DNA of 51,415 nucleotides from Ignavibacteriae bacterium HGW-Ignavibacteriae-2 (GCA_002839805.1 PGYT01000014.1:5208-56622), one strand, 5' to 3'. Positions 8,382 through 18,127 are shown, counted from the stretch's first letter. The notes: generated from the sequence alone by a model not told the origin. Numbers and translations: made by a program.

Positions 8382-9371
8382 TTATAAATCAAATAAATTT
8401 TCTTTAACGTCATTTTCCTTATCACGTGGAATATATAGGGCAGTATTTGCAAGGGGCAGATATTTTGTCCAATTGGATGAAGAGGAATTTTCCGACTTAA
8501 TTGCGTTTTTATATGCGTTTGCTTTCGCGCTTAATTCATCAGCGTGATAAAGTATAATTGCTTCGAGGGTTTTGGGTTCTACGGGGGAGGCAAATTCAAG
8601 TTTTCCCTGATGACTTAGAATTAAATGTATAAGCTGATACTTTAGATCTTCAGGAAATTCTGAAATTTTTTCGCACTCTTTATCAACAATATTCGCTGCT
8701 ATAACAATGTGGCCGATAAGTCGTCCTTTATCGGTATAATCGAAATTGGCGTCGATTTTTAATTCCTCAGTTTTACCGAAATCGTGCAGTATGGCACCCG
8801 CGATCAACAAATCCCTTTTCACCTCATTGTGGAATGATGCTGCCAGCTCGCATATTTTTACAATTTCTAAAGTATGTTCCAATAACCCGTGAATATATGA
8901 ATGGTGCCATGATTTACCTGCCGGCACACGAAGATATTTATCGAAACGTTCCCCCACTAAAACGTTGCCGAGTAGTTGTTTGATAAAAGGATTTGAAATG
9001 GAATCTATAACTATTCCCAATTCCTTTTTCATTAAGTCCAAATTACGTTCGGATTTGGGTAAAAAATATTCGAATGTTATACCATCGGCCGGGTCAACTT
9101 TTCTAATTTTATTGATCTTAATTTGTGGTGTTCCCTGAAATTCATCAATAACACCTTCAACTTTTACAATATCTCCCTCTTTGGCCGTAGTAAAAATTTC
9201 CGCAAAGCCGTCCCACATTTTGGAAGAAAGAGAATTCGTGTCGTCGCGTAATTCGATGTTTAGATAATCGCGACCGTTTTTGGCAGTTCTTATTTCTCTT
9301 TTAGACAAAAGTAAAAAATGGTTTAAACTATCTCCTACCAAAACTTTGTTTAATTTCGATTGAGTCTGCAT
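8382..9371 (-). CDS. yhaM: YhaM-like 3'-5' exoribonuclease (OB fold plus HD domain)
   Basis: The 329-aa protein has an N-terminal OB-fold nucleic-acid-binding region (about 15-95, with YLNIELRDDTNSLSSKMWDG and EGDIVKVEGVIDEFQG). An HD-superfamily phosphohydrolase domain follows, with HHSYIHGLLEHTLEIV near 156-171 and the metal-binding HD pair H196-D197 in ILHDFGKTEEL. This architecture is that of B. subtilis YhaM, a 3'-5' exonuclease acting on RNA and single-stranded DNA. It is the first gene of a likely three-gene minus-strand operon with the TPR protein and the sirtuin. The functional link among the three is not obvious. Confidence 0.85.
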   Translation of the reverse strand: MQTQSKLNKVLVGDSLNHFLLLSKREIRTAKNGRDYLNIELRDDTNSLSSKMWDGFAEIFTTAKEGDIVKVEGVIDEFQGTPQIKINKIRKVDPADGITFEYFLPKSERNLDLMKKELGIVIDSISNPFIKQLLGNVLVGERFDKYLRVPAGKSWHHSYIHGLLEHTLEIVKICELAASFHNEVKRDLLIAGAILHDFGKTEELKIDANFDYTDKGRLIGHIVIAANIVDKECEKISEFPEDLKYQLIHLILSHQGKLEFASPVEPKTLEAIILYHADELSAKANAYKNAIKSENSSSSNWTKYLPLANTALYIPRDKENDVKENLFDL

Positions 9372-9434
9372 AATTTATTTATTATCCCTGTCCAAAGAAG
9401 AAATTTAAGTTAATAAATTTTTATTAGCATTTCA

Positions 9435-9944
9435 TTAATTATTGCTTTTTTTTACAATACTTTCCGCAGGCAGTTTTACTAAAACAGACCTGTTTAACAT
9501 TTCCACGCTAATTGCCAGCATAGTTTCGTCTTTGTTAACTTCGTAAATAACACCTTCAACTCCACTGAATGGACCGTTTATAACTTTCACACAATTTCCA
9601 GTAACAAGTTCATTTAAAACGCTAACATTTTGTGTTTCTTTAAGCATTCCACGAAGGCTATCAATTTGCCATTCGGGTATTACCGATGGTTTTCCGTCAA
9701 AAAAAATTGTTTTAATAATCGCTTTTTGCTCAACTGAAATAAATCTTTCTTTTTCAGTCGCATGTATAAATATGTACCCATTAAATAAAGGTTCAGTGAC
9801 TCTTTTTTTTCGGTCGCTCCATTTTTTTAATTTTGTTATCGTGGGAAGATAATTTTCAACTGAAATCGAGTTAAGCTGTTCGGCAGCTTTAAATTCGTGA
9901 CGAGGTTTAGTGTATAAAGCAAACCATTTCCTTAATTCCTCCAT
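9435..9944 (-). CDS. NusG-family antiterminator, UpxY-like paralog
   Basis: The 169-aa protein has an NGN domain (KWFALYTKPRHEFKAAEQL, then YLPTITKLKKWSDRKKRVTEPLFNGYIFI) and a short KOW-type C-terminal domain (GNCVKVINGPFSGVEGVIYEV). It resembles the UpxY/RfaH-like specialised NusG proteins that control long polysaccharide operons in Bacteroidota, not housekeeping NusG with its usual ribosomal-protein neighbours. A TTG at 9962 extends the frame; the ATG at 9944 is preferred and has GGAG about 12 bases upstream. No capsule operon is present in this window, so its target must be elsewhere or downstream of a distant promoter. Confidence 0.85.
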   Translation of the reverse strand: MEELRKWFALYTKPRHEFKAAEQLNSISVENYLPTITKLKKWSDRKKRVTEPLFNGYIFIHATEKERFISVEQKAIIKTIFFDGKPSVIPEWQIDSLRGMLKETQNVSVLNELVTGNCVKVINGPFSGVEGVIYEVNKDETMLAISVEMLNRSVLVKLPAESIVKKSNN

Positions 9945-9983
9945 AAGGGAAAAACACTCCAAATATTTTTATAATAAATATTA

Positions 9984-11573
9984 CTATCTAAGTGAGCTTT
10001 TAATAATATCCGATAGCATTGAGGTATCGAATGGTTTAGGAATAAGGTGCTCTACACCAAATTGTTTATATTTTTCAATTACATCTTCATCAAATTTCGC
10101 CGATATTACTATCACCGGAATTAAAAACCGTCTATCCTTCTTGCGTATGGCTTCCACCAATTGAATTCCATTCATAAGAGGCATATCATGATCAGTTATC
10201 ACAAGTGAGGGCATTTCCGAAAATATATTGCTCATCGCTTCGTAACCGTTATTGGCTTCTTTAATTCTATAGTGAATATTTGAAGAATCAACCAGTTTTT
10301 TATACAGCTGTCGAACTTCGGGATCGTCTTCAACCAATAGTACAACGTTTTGAGCTTCAGGAATAGTTATATGGAATTCGCTGCCTTCGCCCGGTTTAGA
10401 ATAAAACCAGACTTCGCCCCCATGTTTTTGAACGATCTCTTTAACGAGGTTTAAACCCATACCGCTTCCTTTGTCGCCCTTGGTTCCCTTTGTAATATAT
10501 TTCTGATCTATTCTGAAAAGTTTTGATTGATGTTCTTCAACAATACCTATTCCTTCATCTTTAACAACAACTTCCACCATTCCCTGTTTAAACTCATTAA
10601 CGGCAATAAAAATTCTTTTGTTGCTCTCACTGAACTTAATTGCGTTTTGAAGAAGATTACCGATAGCATCGCCCATAAGTCTTTCATCAACACTTACATA
10701 CAATTCCTCATTAACGTGAACATTTATATCAAGATTTTTAGAAACCGCAGATCTTGTTACAAGTGAGACCTGATTTGAAATAATATCTTTTAATAATAAT
10801 CTTTTTGGATCAATTGTAATTTTTCCGGTTTTAAGTCGAGACCAATCAAGAAGGTGGTTAATAAATTGCAGCTGAATTTTACTAGCGTCGTGGATGTACT
10901 GTAAATATTCTATTTGTTCACTATTCGTTAAATTAGGTTCGTTTATAAGTATTTCAGAAAATCCCAGCAGACTTGTAAATGGTGAACGCAGATCGTGTGA
11001 AATAATATTTATAAAACGATCCCTTTCATCCAGCAATATTTTTAAATCTTTATATGCAACCTCTAAATCCGTTTCTCTGTTCATAAAATCAGTAATGTTG
11101 CTGGCGAGGCTATGGCATTGTGAAATATTGCCTTTTTCGTCTTTTTCCATAAAAAATGTTTCGCCTATCCAAACCATTTTTTTGTCTTTGGATAAAATTC
11201 TGTAGCGAACCTTACAGAATGAATCCATCGAACCGGTTAATATATCGGTATACTTGCGTTTGATTTTATCGTAATCTTCGGGATGTACTATTGAGAGAAG
11301 TTTACCAGGCAGTTGAGATAATTCCTGATTGGTATAACCTGTAATTTTTTTTATTGATTCGGAATATTGTATTTTTGATAAATCTGTCGGATCAAACTTA
11401 GTCCAGAAATAGCCTTCGAATTGGCAAAAACTACCTTTGAGCTCAAATGAACTTGAAGCCAATTTTTTCGAGTTATCTTCCAGTTCGGAAAATATATTTA
11501 ACAGTTCTTCAAAAGAATTTTCGTCTTTCGCAAGATCCCGGAGTTTTACAATAAAATTAACTGGATTACCCAT
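9984..11573 (-). CDS. PAS hybrid sensor histidine kinase with C-terminal receiver
   Basis: The 529-aa protein has no membrane segment and is probably a cytoplasmic sensor. Order of domains: PAS at about 50-165 (FWTKFDPTDLSKIQYS, GYTNQELSQLPG, IVHPEDY), HisKA with phosphoacceptor H193 in NIISHDLRSPFTSL, HATPase_c at about 290-405 (N-box NLLQNAIKFSE, G1 DEGIGI, G2 GSGMGLNLVKEIVQKHGG), then a receiver at about 408-529 with acidic pair ED and phosphoacceptor D461 in VITDHDMPLMNG and the conserved Lys in IPKPF. There is no DNA-binding output, so it presumably feeds a phosphorelay through an Hpt protein not seen here. It is divergent from the TonB receptor gene, 121 bp away, and 39 bp ahead of the NusG paralog. 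Confidence 0.92.
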   Translation of the reverse strand: MGNPVNFIVKLRDLAKDENSFEELLNIFSELEDNSKKLASSSFELKGSFCQFEGYFWTKFDPTDLSKIQYSESIKKITGYTNQELSQLPGKLLSIVHPEDYDKIKRKYTDILTGSMDSFCKVRYRILSKDKKMVWIGETFFMEKDEKGNISQCHSLASNITDFMNRETDLEVAYKDLKILLDERDRFINIISHDLRSPFTSLLGFSEILINEPNLTNSEQIEYLQYIHDASKIQLQFINHLLDWSRLKTGKITIDPKRLLLKDIISNQVSLVTRSAVSKNLDINVHVNEELYVSVDERLMGDAIGNLLQNAIKFSESNKRIFIAVNEFKQGMVEVVVKDEGIGIVEEHQSKLFRIDQKYITKGTKGDKGSGMGLNLVKEIVQKHGGEVWFYSKPGEGSEFHITIPEAQNVVLLVEDDPEVRQLYKKLVDSSNIHYRIKEANNGYEAMSNIFSEMPSLVITDHDMPLMNGIQLVEAIRKKDRRFLIPVIVISAKFDEDVIEKYKQFGVEHLIPKPFDTSMLSDIIKSSLR

Positions 11574-11694
11574 TCCGTATGAAAATTGTTGAATTTAAAT
11601 CTAAATATAATAAAATAGTGCTCAATACAATACATTCATCATTAATTAGTTATATAGAACTTAAAACTGTATTCATGTGTTTCTAAAAATAAAA

Positions 11695-13986
11695 ATGGAG
11701 AAATTCTTGAAATTCCCTGTATTTATCACTTTGTTTTTAGTTTCGTTCAATCTTTCCGCCCAATCATACACTGGAAACATTGAAGGTAAAATCACCGATA
11801 AAATGAGCGGACAATCATTACCCGGTGTAAATGTTATCTTAATGGGTTCTTCCAAAGGAGCCTCTTCGGATTTAAATGGAAATTTTCTAATAACCAATAT
11901 CCCTATTGGAACGTATCAGGTAAAAGCATCATATGTTGGTTTCAAATCTATTATAATCTCAGATGTAATTGTATCTTCGGCCCGCCCGGCATTTTTAAAA
12001 ATTGAAATGATTGAATCTGTAATTCAGCTTGAGGGAGTTACCGTAACTTCAGATTATTTTGACATTCAACCGACGGAGGTTAACAGCATAAAAAGCTTCA
12101 GTTACGAAGAGATTCGAAGAGCACCAGGTGGTTTTGAAGATGTTGTGCGAGCTCTTTCGGTGCTGCCTGGAGTAGCACAGGCGCAGGCAGGACGAAACGA
12201 CCTTGTAGTAAGAGGAGGTGCGCCATCTGAAAATTTGTTTTTAGTTGATGGATTTGTTGTTCCCAATATAAACCATTTTGGCAGTCAGGGTGCTACAGGA
12301 GGTCCTCTTAGTTTTATTAATTTGGATTTTGTCAACTCAACTTCATTTTCAACAGGAGGATTTTCAGCGCTTTATGGTGATAAATTATCCTCTGTTCTTT
12401 CTATCGATTTACGCGAAGGACGTAAGGACAGGTTAGGAGGTAAAGCTTTAATTTCAGCTTCTCAATTCGGGTTAAATTTTGAAGGACCTATCGGAAATAA
12501 AGGAAGTTTTATTGTATCTGCCAGAAGAAGTTACCTGGATTTTATTTTTAATGCGGCAGGTTTCAATTTTGTACCCGAGTATTACGACGTTTTGGCGAAA
12601 TTTAATTACGCTGTAAACAATAACAATAAATTTTCTTTTTTATTTGTATCGGCGTTCGATAAAGTAAAATTTAATAACGACACTGATGAAGATATTTATG
12701 ATAATGCCCAGATTCTGGGAAGTAATCAGAATCAATATGTTACGGGCATAAACTACCAGGCATTATTCGATAATGGCTTTGCAAGAATTAGTCTGAGTCG
12801 TAATTTTGTGGATTATGATTCTTATCAAAATGATACTTTACTTCAGCCGATCTTTAAAAATATTTCCCGTGAAGCGGAAAATGAATTAAAAGCAGACATT
12901 GTATATAAACTTTCGGCGGCTTCGGAACTGAACTTTGGTGCTTCGGCGAAACTAATTAAATTCAGCTCAGATATTCTTTTCCCAAATTATTTTGTTACCA
13001 CATTTGGGGAAGTTCTTCCGGTCTCCAACTTAACAACTAAAGAAAATTTTACAAAATATGCCGGATTTATTCAATATACCAACACAATGTTTAATAGGTT
13101 ACGGGTAAATTTGGGTTTACGTTTGGATTATTTTGATGCGATTGAGGAACCACTTGCCGTAAGTCCACGATTTTCAACATCCTATATGATAGACGAATTA
13201 ACAACTGTCAGCTTCAGCTCAGGGGTTTTTAAACAGAGTCCGTCATATATTTGGCTTTCCGCCGATAAAATCAACATGGATTTGAAATTTGTGAAAGTAA
13301 ATCAATATGTACTTGGTGTTGAAAGATTGCTTCAGAAAGATATCCGACTAAAGGTGGAAGGATTTATTAAGGATTATTCCGATTATCCAGCGAGTATAAT
13401 AAGACCATACTTGGTGTTAGCAAATACGGGAGCCGGCTTCGGCGGTTCGACACAAAATTTTTCATCTCTGGGGCTAGAGCCGCTGATAAGTGGTGGAAAA
13501 GGGAGCGCGCGTGGTGTTGAACTTTCTATACAAAAAAAATCTTCGGATACGCCCCTTTATGGTATTGCATCACTAACCTACAGCGAAAGTAAATTTAGCG
13601 GTTTAGACGGAATTGAAAGAAATGGTCAGTATGATCAGACTTGGATATTAAACTTCAGTTCAGGTTACATATTTAATGAAAAATGGGAGGCATCATTAAA
13701 GTTTCGTTTTGCCAATGGGAATCCTTACACTCCTTATAATAATGACGGAACACAAAGTGTTGAAAATTATTTGTCAGAAAGATTTAGACCATCCCACTCT
13801 TTGGATTTAAGGGTTGATAGACGCTGGGATTTTGACGGTTGGAATCTTATAACATACATCGATGTTCAAAATATATACAACAACAAAAATGTTTCTGACA
13901 TTAAATATGATTACAAACTACAAAAATCGGAAACTAATTCCAGCATAGGCATTCTGCCATCAATAGGAATTAGTGTTCAATTTTAA
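11695..13986 (+). CDS. TonB-dependent outer-membrane receptor with carboxypeptidase-regulatory-like N-domain
   Basis: The 763-aa protein carries a signal peptide ending at about LSAQS. A CarboxypepD_reg-like domain follows (GKITDKMSGQSLPGVNVILMG, IPIGTYQVKASYVGFKS). The plug domain comes next (EDVVRALSVLPGVAQ, DLVVRGGAPSENLFLVDG). The rest is a beta barrel with many alternating strands, ending in a terminal Phe (IGISVQF) as expected for Bam recognition. It should import a ligand across the outer membrane using TonB energy. The ligand is unknown: no SusD partner, vitamin B12 or siderophore gene lies beside it. A GTG at 11677 extends the frame; ATG 11695 gives the better signal peptide. Confidence 0.9.
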   Translation: MEKFLKFPVFITLFLVSFNLSAQSYTGNIEGKITDKMSGQSLPGVNVILMGSSKGASSDLNGNFLITNIPIGTYQVKASYVGFKSIIISDVIVSSARPAFLKIEMIESVIQLEGVTVTSDYFDIQPTEVNSIKSFSYEEIRRAPGGFEDVVRALSVLPGVAQAQAGRNDLVVRGGAPSENLFLVDGFVVPNINHFGSQGATGGPLSFINLDFVNSTSFSTGGFSALYGDKLSSVLSIDLREGRKDRLGGKALISASQFGLNFEGPIGNKGSFIVSARRSYLDFIFNAAGFNFVPEYYDVLAKFNYAVNNNNKFSFLFVSAFDKVKFNNDTDEDIYDNAQILGSNQNQYVTGINYQALFDNGFARISLSRNFVDYDSYQNDTLLQPIFKNISREAENELKADIVYKLSAASELNFGASAKLIKFSSDILFPNYFVTTFGEVLPVSNLTTKENFTKYAGFIQYTNTMFNRLRVNLGLRLDYFDAIEEPLAVSPRFSTSYMIDELTTVSFSSGVFKQSPSYIWLSADKINMDLKFVKVNQYVLGVERLLQKDIRLKVEGFIKDYSDYPASIIRPYLVLANTGAGFGGSTQNFSSLGLEPLISGGKGSARGVELSIQKKSSDTPLYGIASLTYSESKFSGLDGIERNGQYDQTWILNFSSGYIFNEKWEASLKFRFANGNPYTPYNNDGTQSVENYLSERFRPSHSLDLRVDRRWDFDGWNLITYIDVQNIYNNKNVSDIKYDYKLQKSETNSSIGILPSIGISVQF

Positions 13987-14072
13987 TTGTAGCTCATATT
14001 ACAAGTGAGAACAATAATAGAAAATGCTGCCAAAGGAAATATGAAGTTTTAAACTACCTTCCATAGGTATTT

Positions 14073-15446
14073 TTAAGCTTCCCCTTCACGCGGACTTTTT
14101 GTAGGGATACCCAACTCCTCCATTTTCCTATACAACGAGGAAAGTCCTATGGATAAAGCTTTTGCGGCATCCTCTTTGTTGTAGTCGAATTTTTTAATGA
14201 CTCTGTTGATATGTTCTTTTTCAAAATTTCTAATTGCGTCTTTTAATGAATCAGGAAACGCTTCATTAGTGGCGTTTCCGCGCACATGATCCGCCAGATC
14301 GTCAAGACTTATTAAATCTTCTTTGGCGAATATAACCGCTCTTTCTATAACGTTTTCAAGTTCTCTCACGCCGCCTCGCCAATCGTGTGACATCAAGGCT
14401 TTAAGAGTGCTGTTATCCAAACCAACAACTTTTTTCCCCATTTCCTTACAGTACTTTTCAATAAAATGGCTTACAAGCAAAGGTATATCATCTTTTCTCT
14501 CGTTTAAACTTGGCAGTTTAATTTCAATAACATTAAGTCGATAATATAAATCTTCCCTAAATTCTCCGGACTTAGTTTTTTCAAAAAGATTTTGATTTGT
14601 GGCAGCAATAATACGAACGTTACTGCTAACGGCTTTCGTTCCTCCTACGGGTAAAAATTGTCTGTCTTCAATTGCTCTAAGCAGTTTGACCTGCAGATTC
14701 AATGGAAGATCGCCAATCTCATCAAGAAATAATGTGCCGCCGTCTGCAACTTTAAATAATCCCGCTTTTTCTTCAATAGCCCCCGTAAACGAACCTTTTC
14801 TGTGTCCGAATAATTCACTTTCAATAAGGTTTTCGGAAATTGCCCCGCAGTTTACAGGAAGAAAAATTTTGTCCTTTCTTAAAGAATTATAATGGATGGC
14901 TTTGGCTATTAATTCCTTCCCTGTACCGCTTTTACCATAAACAAGCACATTGCTGTTTGTCGGGGCTACTTGTGTTACAAGATTAAACACGCGTTGCATC
15001 GCGTCGCTTTGCCCTATAATATTTTGATAGCCGGCTTCAGCTGAAACCCGCTGACGTAACGATTTATTTTCCATAGAAATTTTTTTATAATCGATTAGTC
15101 TTTTTATACGAAGGAGCAGGTCATCGAATTCTATTGGTTTAATCAAATAATCGTAAGCGCCAATTCGCATAGCTTCAACCGCCGTTTTTACAGAGGCGTA
15201 AGCTGTCATAACAATAAAAAAACTATTAGGACTAATTTTCGATGTTTTGTTTAATAATTCCATCCCATCGATATTGGGCATTTTAATATCTGTTATAATT
15301 AAGTCGTAATCTTCCGAACCTATTTTTTCCAAAGCTTCCTGCCCATCCCTTGCTACGGATGTTATATACCCTTCCTCATCGAGAACAAGTTTTAACGAAT
15401 CGCGTATAGCTTTTTCATCATCTACAATTAATATTTTAGCGGACAT
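14073..15446 (-). CDS. Sigma-54-dependent response regulator, NtrC family
   Basis: The 457-aa protein has a receiver domain (DDE near the N-terminus, phosphoacceptor D53 in LIITDIKMPNIDG). A sigma-54 interaction AAA+ domain follows, with Walker A VYGKSGTGKE, sigma-54 contact loop GSFTGA (a variant of GAFTGA) and Walker B GGTLFLDEIGDL. The C-terminus is a Fis-type helix-turn-helix (NKEDAAKALSIGLSSLYRKMEELGI). It activates sigma-54 promoters when phosphorylated. The ATG at 15446 has GGAG about six bases upstream. It follows the cognate-looking PAS kinase by 12 bp. Confidence 0.93.
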   Translation of the reverse strand: MSAKILIVDDEKAIRDSLKLVLDEEGYITSVARDGQEALEKIGSEDYDLIITDIKMPNIDGMELLNKTSKISPNSFFIVMTAYASVKTAVEAMRIGAYDYLIKPIEFDDLLLRIKRLIDYKKISMENKSLRQRVSAEAGYQNIIGQSDAMQRVFNLVTQVAPTNSNVLVYGKSGTGKELIAKAIHYNSLRKDKIFLPVNCGAISENLIESELFGHRKGSFTGAIEEKAGLFKVADGGTLFLDEIGDLPLNLQVKLLRAIEDRQFLPVGGTKAVSSNVRIIAATNQNLFEKTKSGEFREDLYYRLNVIEIKLPSLNERKDDIPLLVSHFIEKYCKEMGKKVVGLDNSTLKALMSHDWRGGVRELENVIERAVIFAKEDLISLDDLADHVRGNATNEAFPDSLKDAIRNFEKEHINRVIKKFDYNKEDAAKALSIGLSSLYRKMEELGIPTKSPREGEA

Positions 15447-15458
15447 TACCACTCCGTT

Positions 15459-16958
15459 TTAATTTTCTAATACTGGAATTTTTATTTTAAATGTGCTGCC
15501 TTTATTTATTTCGCTATTAACTAAAATTTCGCCATTAAATTTTTTTACTATACTATAACTTACAGAGAGACCCAATCCTGTTCCTTTACCGACTTCTTTT
15601 GTAGTATAGAAAGGATCAAAAATTTTACCGGCAGTCTCCGAATCCATTCCGCACCCGTTATCTGCAATTTCAATATAAATGTATTCATCCTTATAATAAG
15701 ATGAAACTTTTATGTTGCCTTTACCTCCAATGGCGTCAAGAGCGTTAATAAGTATATTTACAAATACTTGCAGCATCTGGTCGGGCACTATTCTGGCCAA
15801 CGGAAGGTTAGGGTCGAAGTCTGTTTCAAAGTTAACTTTTTTTACACGTTTATCGTACTTAACAATGCCAACTGCGGTTTTAATTACATCTGTAATTTGA
15901 ATAATAACAGTTTCGTAACTTGGCGGACGTGAAAAATCTACAAGTTCGCGGACAATTTTTGAGATCCTGTCTATATTCTCTTTAATTATAATTAATTGTT
16001 CATTCAGTATATCATCTTTGTTTTTCCGTTGAATAACCTGAACGAGTGAAGAAATTGAAGCTAAAGGATTACCAATTTCGTGCGCGACACCAGCGGCAAG
16101 TTGCCCTATAACGGCCAATTTTTCTGATTGATCCACCTGCTGCTGCAATTGTTTAACTTGAGTTTGATCTTTAAGGATAATTGTTCTGCCGTTATATTCT
16201 TTGTTAATGCTCGGCAGCTTAGCGACGCTTAGTTGCACAGGTAATACCCGTCCATCTTTAGCTTTACGTTCGGTATCAAGTATAAGGACATCATTTGTCC
16301 TTTGGGTGTCCTTAATAATTAATTTGAGTTCGTCGTGATATTTTTTTTCATTAGGTAAAAGAAAAGAGGAAGGTTTGCCTATAACTTCTTCTTCGGTATA
16401 TCCAAATATTTTCTCAGCGCCTTTATTCCACGACATAAATTTCTCGTTTTCATCTATTACAGCGATGGCAGTTTCGGAAGTATGGAGTATACTGCTCAAA
16501 TATTTTTGATTCATTTCGAGTTTATGGGCAAGTCTGTCGCGGTCTTTAGCAAGTTCTTTCATTTCCGCATTTTGATGAAGCACTCCATAACGGGCGTAAA
16601 TCTGTTCGATTAATTCATCTATAAAACCGAGTATAATAACAGGATCGTAATCACCGCTTTTATCTTTTTGAAGATTGTTAAGCAATGAATTTCTTCCGCT
16701 ATTAAACAATTGACTGACTTCAAGCAACGTGAGGTTTGTTTCAGAAAAAAGATTATAAGCGTCTATCAGATACTGATCTGCGCTTTTGTAATCGCCTTGT
16801 TCTATAATTTCAATTAATGTCTGTAAACTACTTTCAACATAAGTTTTAATCTGTGATTCCGAAAGTTTTAGTCCGAATTCAGCGAAAAGTTTCTCGGACC
16901 AAGAATTAAAAATTGAGTCATAATACTTTTTAAGCAATTCTAAAATTATTTTTTTCAT
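15459..16958 (-). CDS. PAS sensor histidine kinase, NtrB type
   Basis: The 499-aa protein lacks clear membrane helices. Residues 1-125 are an all-helical segment resembling the RsbRD N-terminal domain. A short coiled region precedes a PAS domain at about 155-265 (AIAVIDENEKFMSWNKGAEKIFGYTEEEV). HisKA carries H293 in AAGVAHEIGNPLASIS. HATPase_c has INALDAIGGKG, DNGCGM and GTGLGLSVSYSIVKKFNGE. The start codon overlaps the stop of the geranylgeranyl reductase-like gene (ATGA), and the NtrC-type regulator follows 12 bp later, so the pair is almost certainly cognate and co-translated with the reductase. The signal is unknown. Confidence 0.92.
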   Translation of the reverse strand: MKKIILELLKKYYDSIFNSWSEKLFAEFGLKLSESQIKTYVESSLQTLIEIIEQGDYKSADQYLIDAYNLFSETNLTLLEVSQLFNSGRNSLLNNLQKDKSGDYDPVIILGFIDELIEQIYARYGVLHQNAEMKELAKDRDRLAHKLEMNQKYLSSILHTSETAIAVIDENEKFMSWNKGAEKIFGYTEEEVIGKPSSFLLPNEKKYHDELKLIIKDTQRTNDVLILDTERKAKDGRVLPVQLSVAKLPSINKEYNGRTIILKDQTQVKQLQQQVDQSEKLAVIGQLAAGVAHEIGNPLASISSLVQVIQRKNKDDILNEQLIIIKENIDRISKIVRELVDFSRPPSYETVIIQITDVIKTAVGIVKYDKRVKKVNFETDFDPNLPLARIVPDQMLQVFVNILINALDAIGGKGNIKVSSYYKDEYIYIEIADNGCGMDSETAGKIFDPFYTTKEVGKGTGLGLSVSYSIVKKFNGEILVNSEINKGSTFKIKIPVLEN

Positions 16959-18127
16959 CTTACGACAAACACCTTGGCAACATCAATTAATAACGATGGA
17001 TTATGAAATAAAGCTGTTTTAAATAGGTTACCCAGCGAACGGTTTTCGAATGGAATTTTGAAAAACGAGTGAGCTATACTATTAAATTTATTATCGCTGA
17101 AATTATAAATGCCTTCTTTTATCCTGTCGAAAGTTTCATGTCTTTTTCCTAATCTATCACGCCATATTTTATCGTATGTTAAAAGGTGCGAAGGGTTATT
17201 GGTTAAAACCGCTTCCCCTGCAATTTTACCTGCAATTTTACCACCGATCATTCCGCTTGCTATCCCTCCGCCGGATAGAGGATTCACTTGTCTGGCAGCA
17301 TCTCCGGCCAGCAGTATTCCGGGAGCTGAAATTTGAGACAGTGTAACTGCCGATGGAACTCCCCCTGCTATTTGTGTAAGAAGGGAAGCGTTTGGATAAT
17401 TTTTTGCCATAAAATTATTAAGGAAAGACTGAGCTGATCTTTTTCGCCCTATCATTCCACTCACACCAAGTCCTATATTGGCAGCACTGTTGCCTTTAGG
17501 AAAAATCCAAAAATATCCTTGAGGTGCGTAATCTTCACCAAAATAAAAATAACATGTATTCTGATCAACAGGTATGTTGCCTGCTGTAATTTGCACACAA
17601 CATTCCATATCCCGGAAATCTATATAAGTTTTAATCCCAGCCCATCGTCCTACACGGCTTTCAACGCCGTCAGCACCAATTACAACTTTTGCTTTAACCT
17701 CTTTTTGTTCTCCCTGATATTCGTATTTAACACCAGTAACTTTATTTCCTTCCATCAATAAACCATTCACATATGCACGGGTTAAAATTTCGGCACCCGC
17801 ATTGGCGGCAGTTTTAGCCAGCTCGTAATCAAAGATTCTTCTTTCCAAAACATAACCAACTTGTTCCAGAGGAATAATAACCTCTGTACCGTCAGGCGAA
17901 ATCATTGAAAATTTATCTATTGTGGAGGCAATAAATTTATTATTCGGTTCAATAAATTCTTCCACACCCTCTTTACTAATAGCCTCGCCGCATCTAACGG
18001 GATATCCAACGTCACGATCCTTTTCCAGAATCAAAACCGAAACGCCCTGTTCGGAGGCATAACGTGCCGCCATCGATCCGGCGGGACCCGCGCCTACAAC
18101 CACTATATCGTATTCATTTTTTAGCAT
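16955..18127 (-). CDS. Geranylgeranyl reductase family FAD-dependent oxidoreductase
   Basis: This flavoprotein of 390 aa belongs to the GGR/digeranylgeranylglycerophospholipid reductase group, which hydrogenates isoprenoid chains. It shows the FAD dinucleotide motif VVVGAGPAGSMAARYASEQG at the N-terminus, the family Cys in GYPVRCGEAISKEG, a central GADGVESRVGRWAG and the second FAD motif LLAGDAARQVNPLSGGGI. No signal peptide or membrane helix is seen. A two-cluster ferredoxin gene lies 129 bp upstream on the same strand and could donate electrons. The 3' end overlaps the sensor kinase gene by four bases. Bacterial homologues can act on menaquinone side chains or bacteriochlorophyll phytol, so the exact substrate is open. 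Confidence 0.88.
   Translation of the reverse strand: MLKNEYDIVVVGAGPAGSMAARYASEQGVSVLILEKDRDVGYPVRCGEAISKEGVEEFIEPNNKFIASTIDKFSMISPDGTEVIIPLEQVGYVLERRIFDYELAKTAANAGAEILTRAYVNGLLMEGNKVTGVKYEYQGEQKEVKAKVVIGADGVESRVGRWAGIKTYIDFRDMECCVQITAGNIPVDQNTCYFYFGEDYAPQGYFWIFPKGNSAANIGLGVSGMIGRKRSAQSFLNNFMAKNYPNASLLTQIAGGVPSAVTLSQISAPGILLAGDAARQVNPLSGGGIASGMIGGKIAGKIAGEAVLTNNPSHLLTYDKIWRDRLGKRHETFDRIKEGIYNFSDNKFNSIAHSFFKIPFENRSLGNLFKTALFHNPSLLIDVAKVFVVR

Noticed and set aside
13987-14072. Possible terminator between TonB receptor and NtrC-type regulator
   Set aside because: Only a 4-5 bp stem (TACC/GGTA) before TTTTT could be found, too short to claim.
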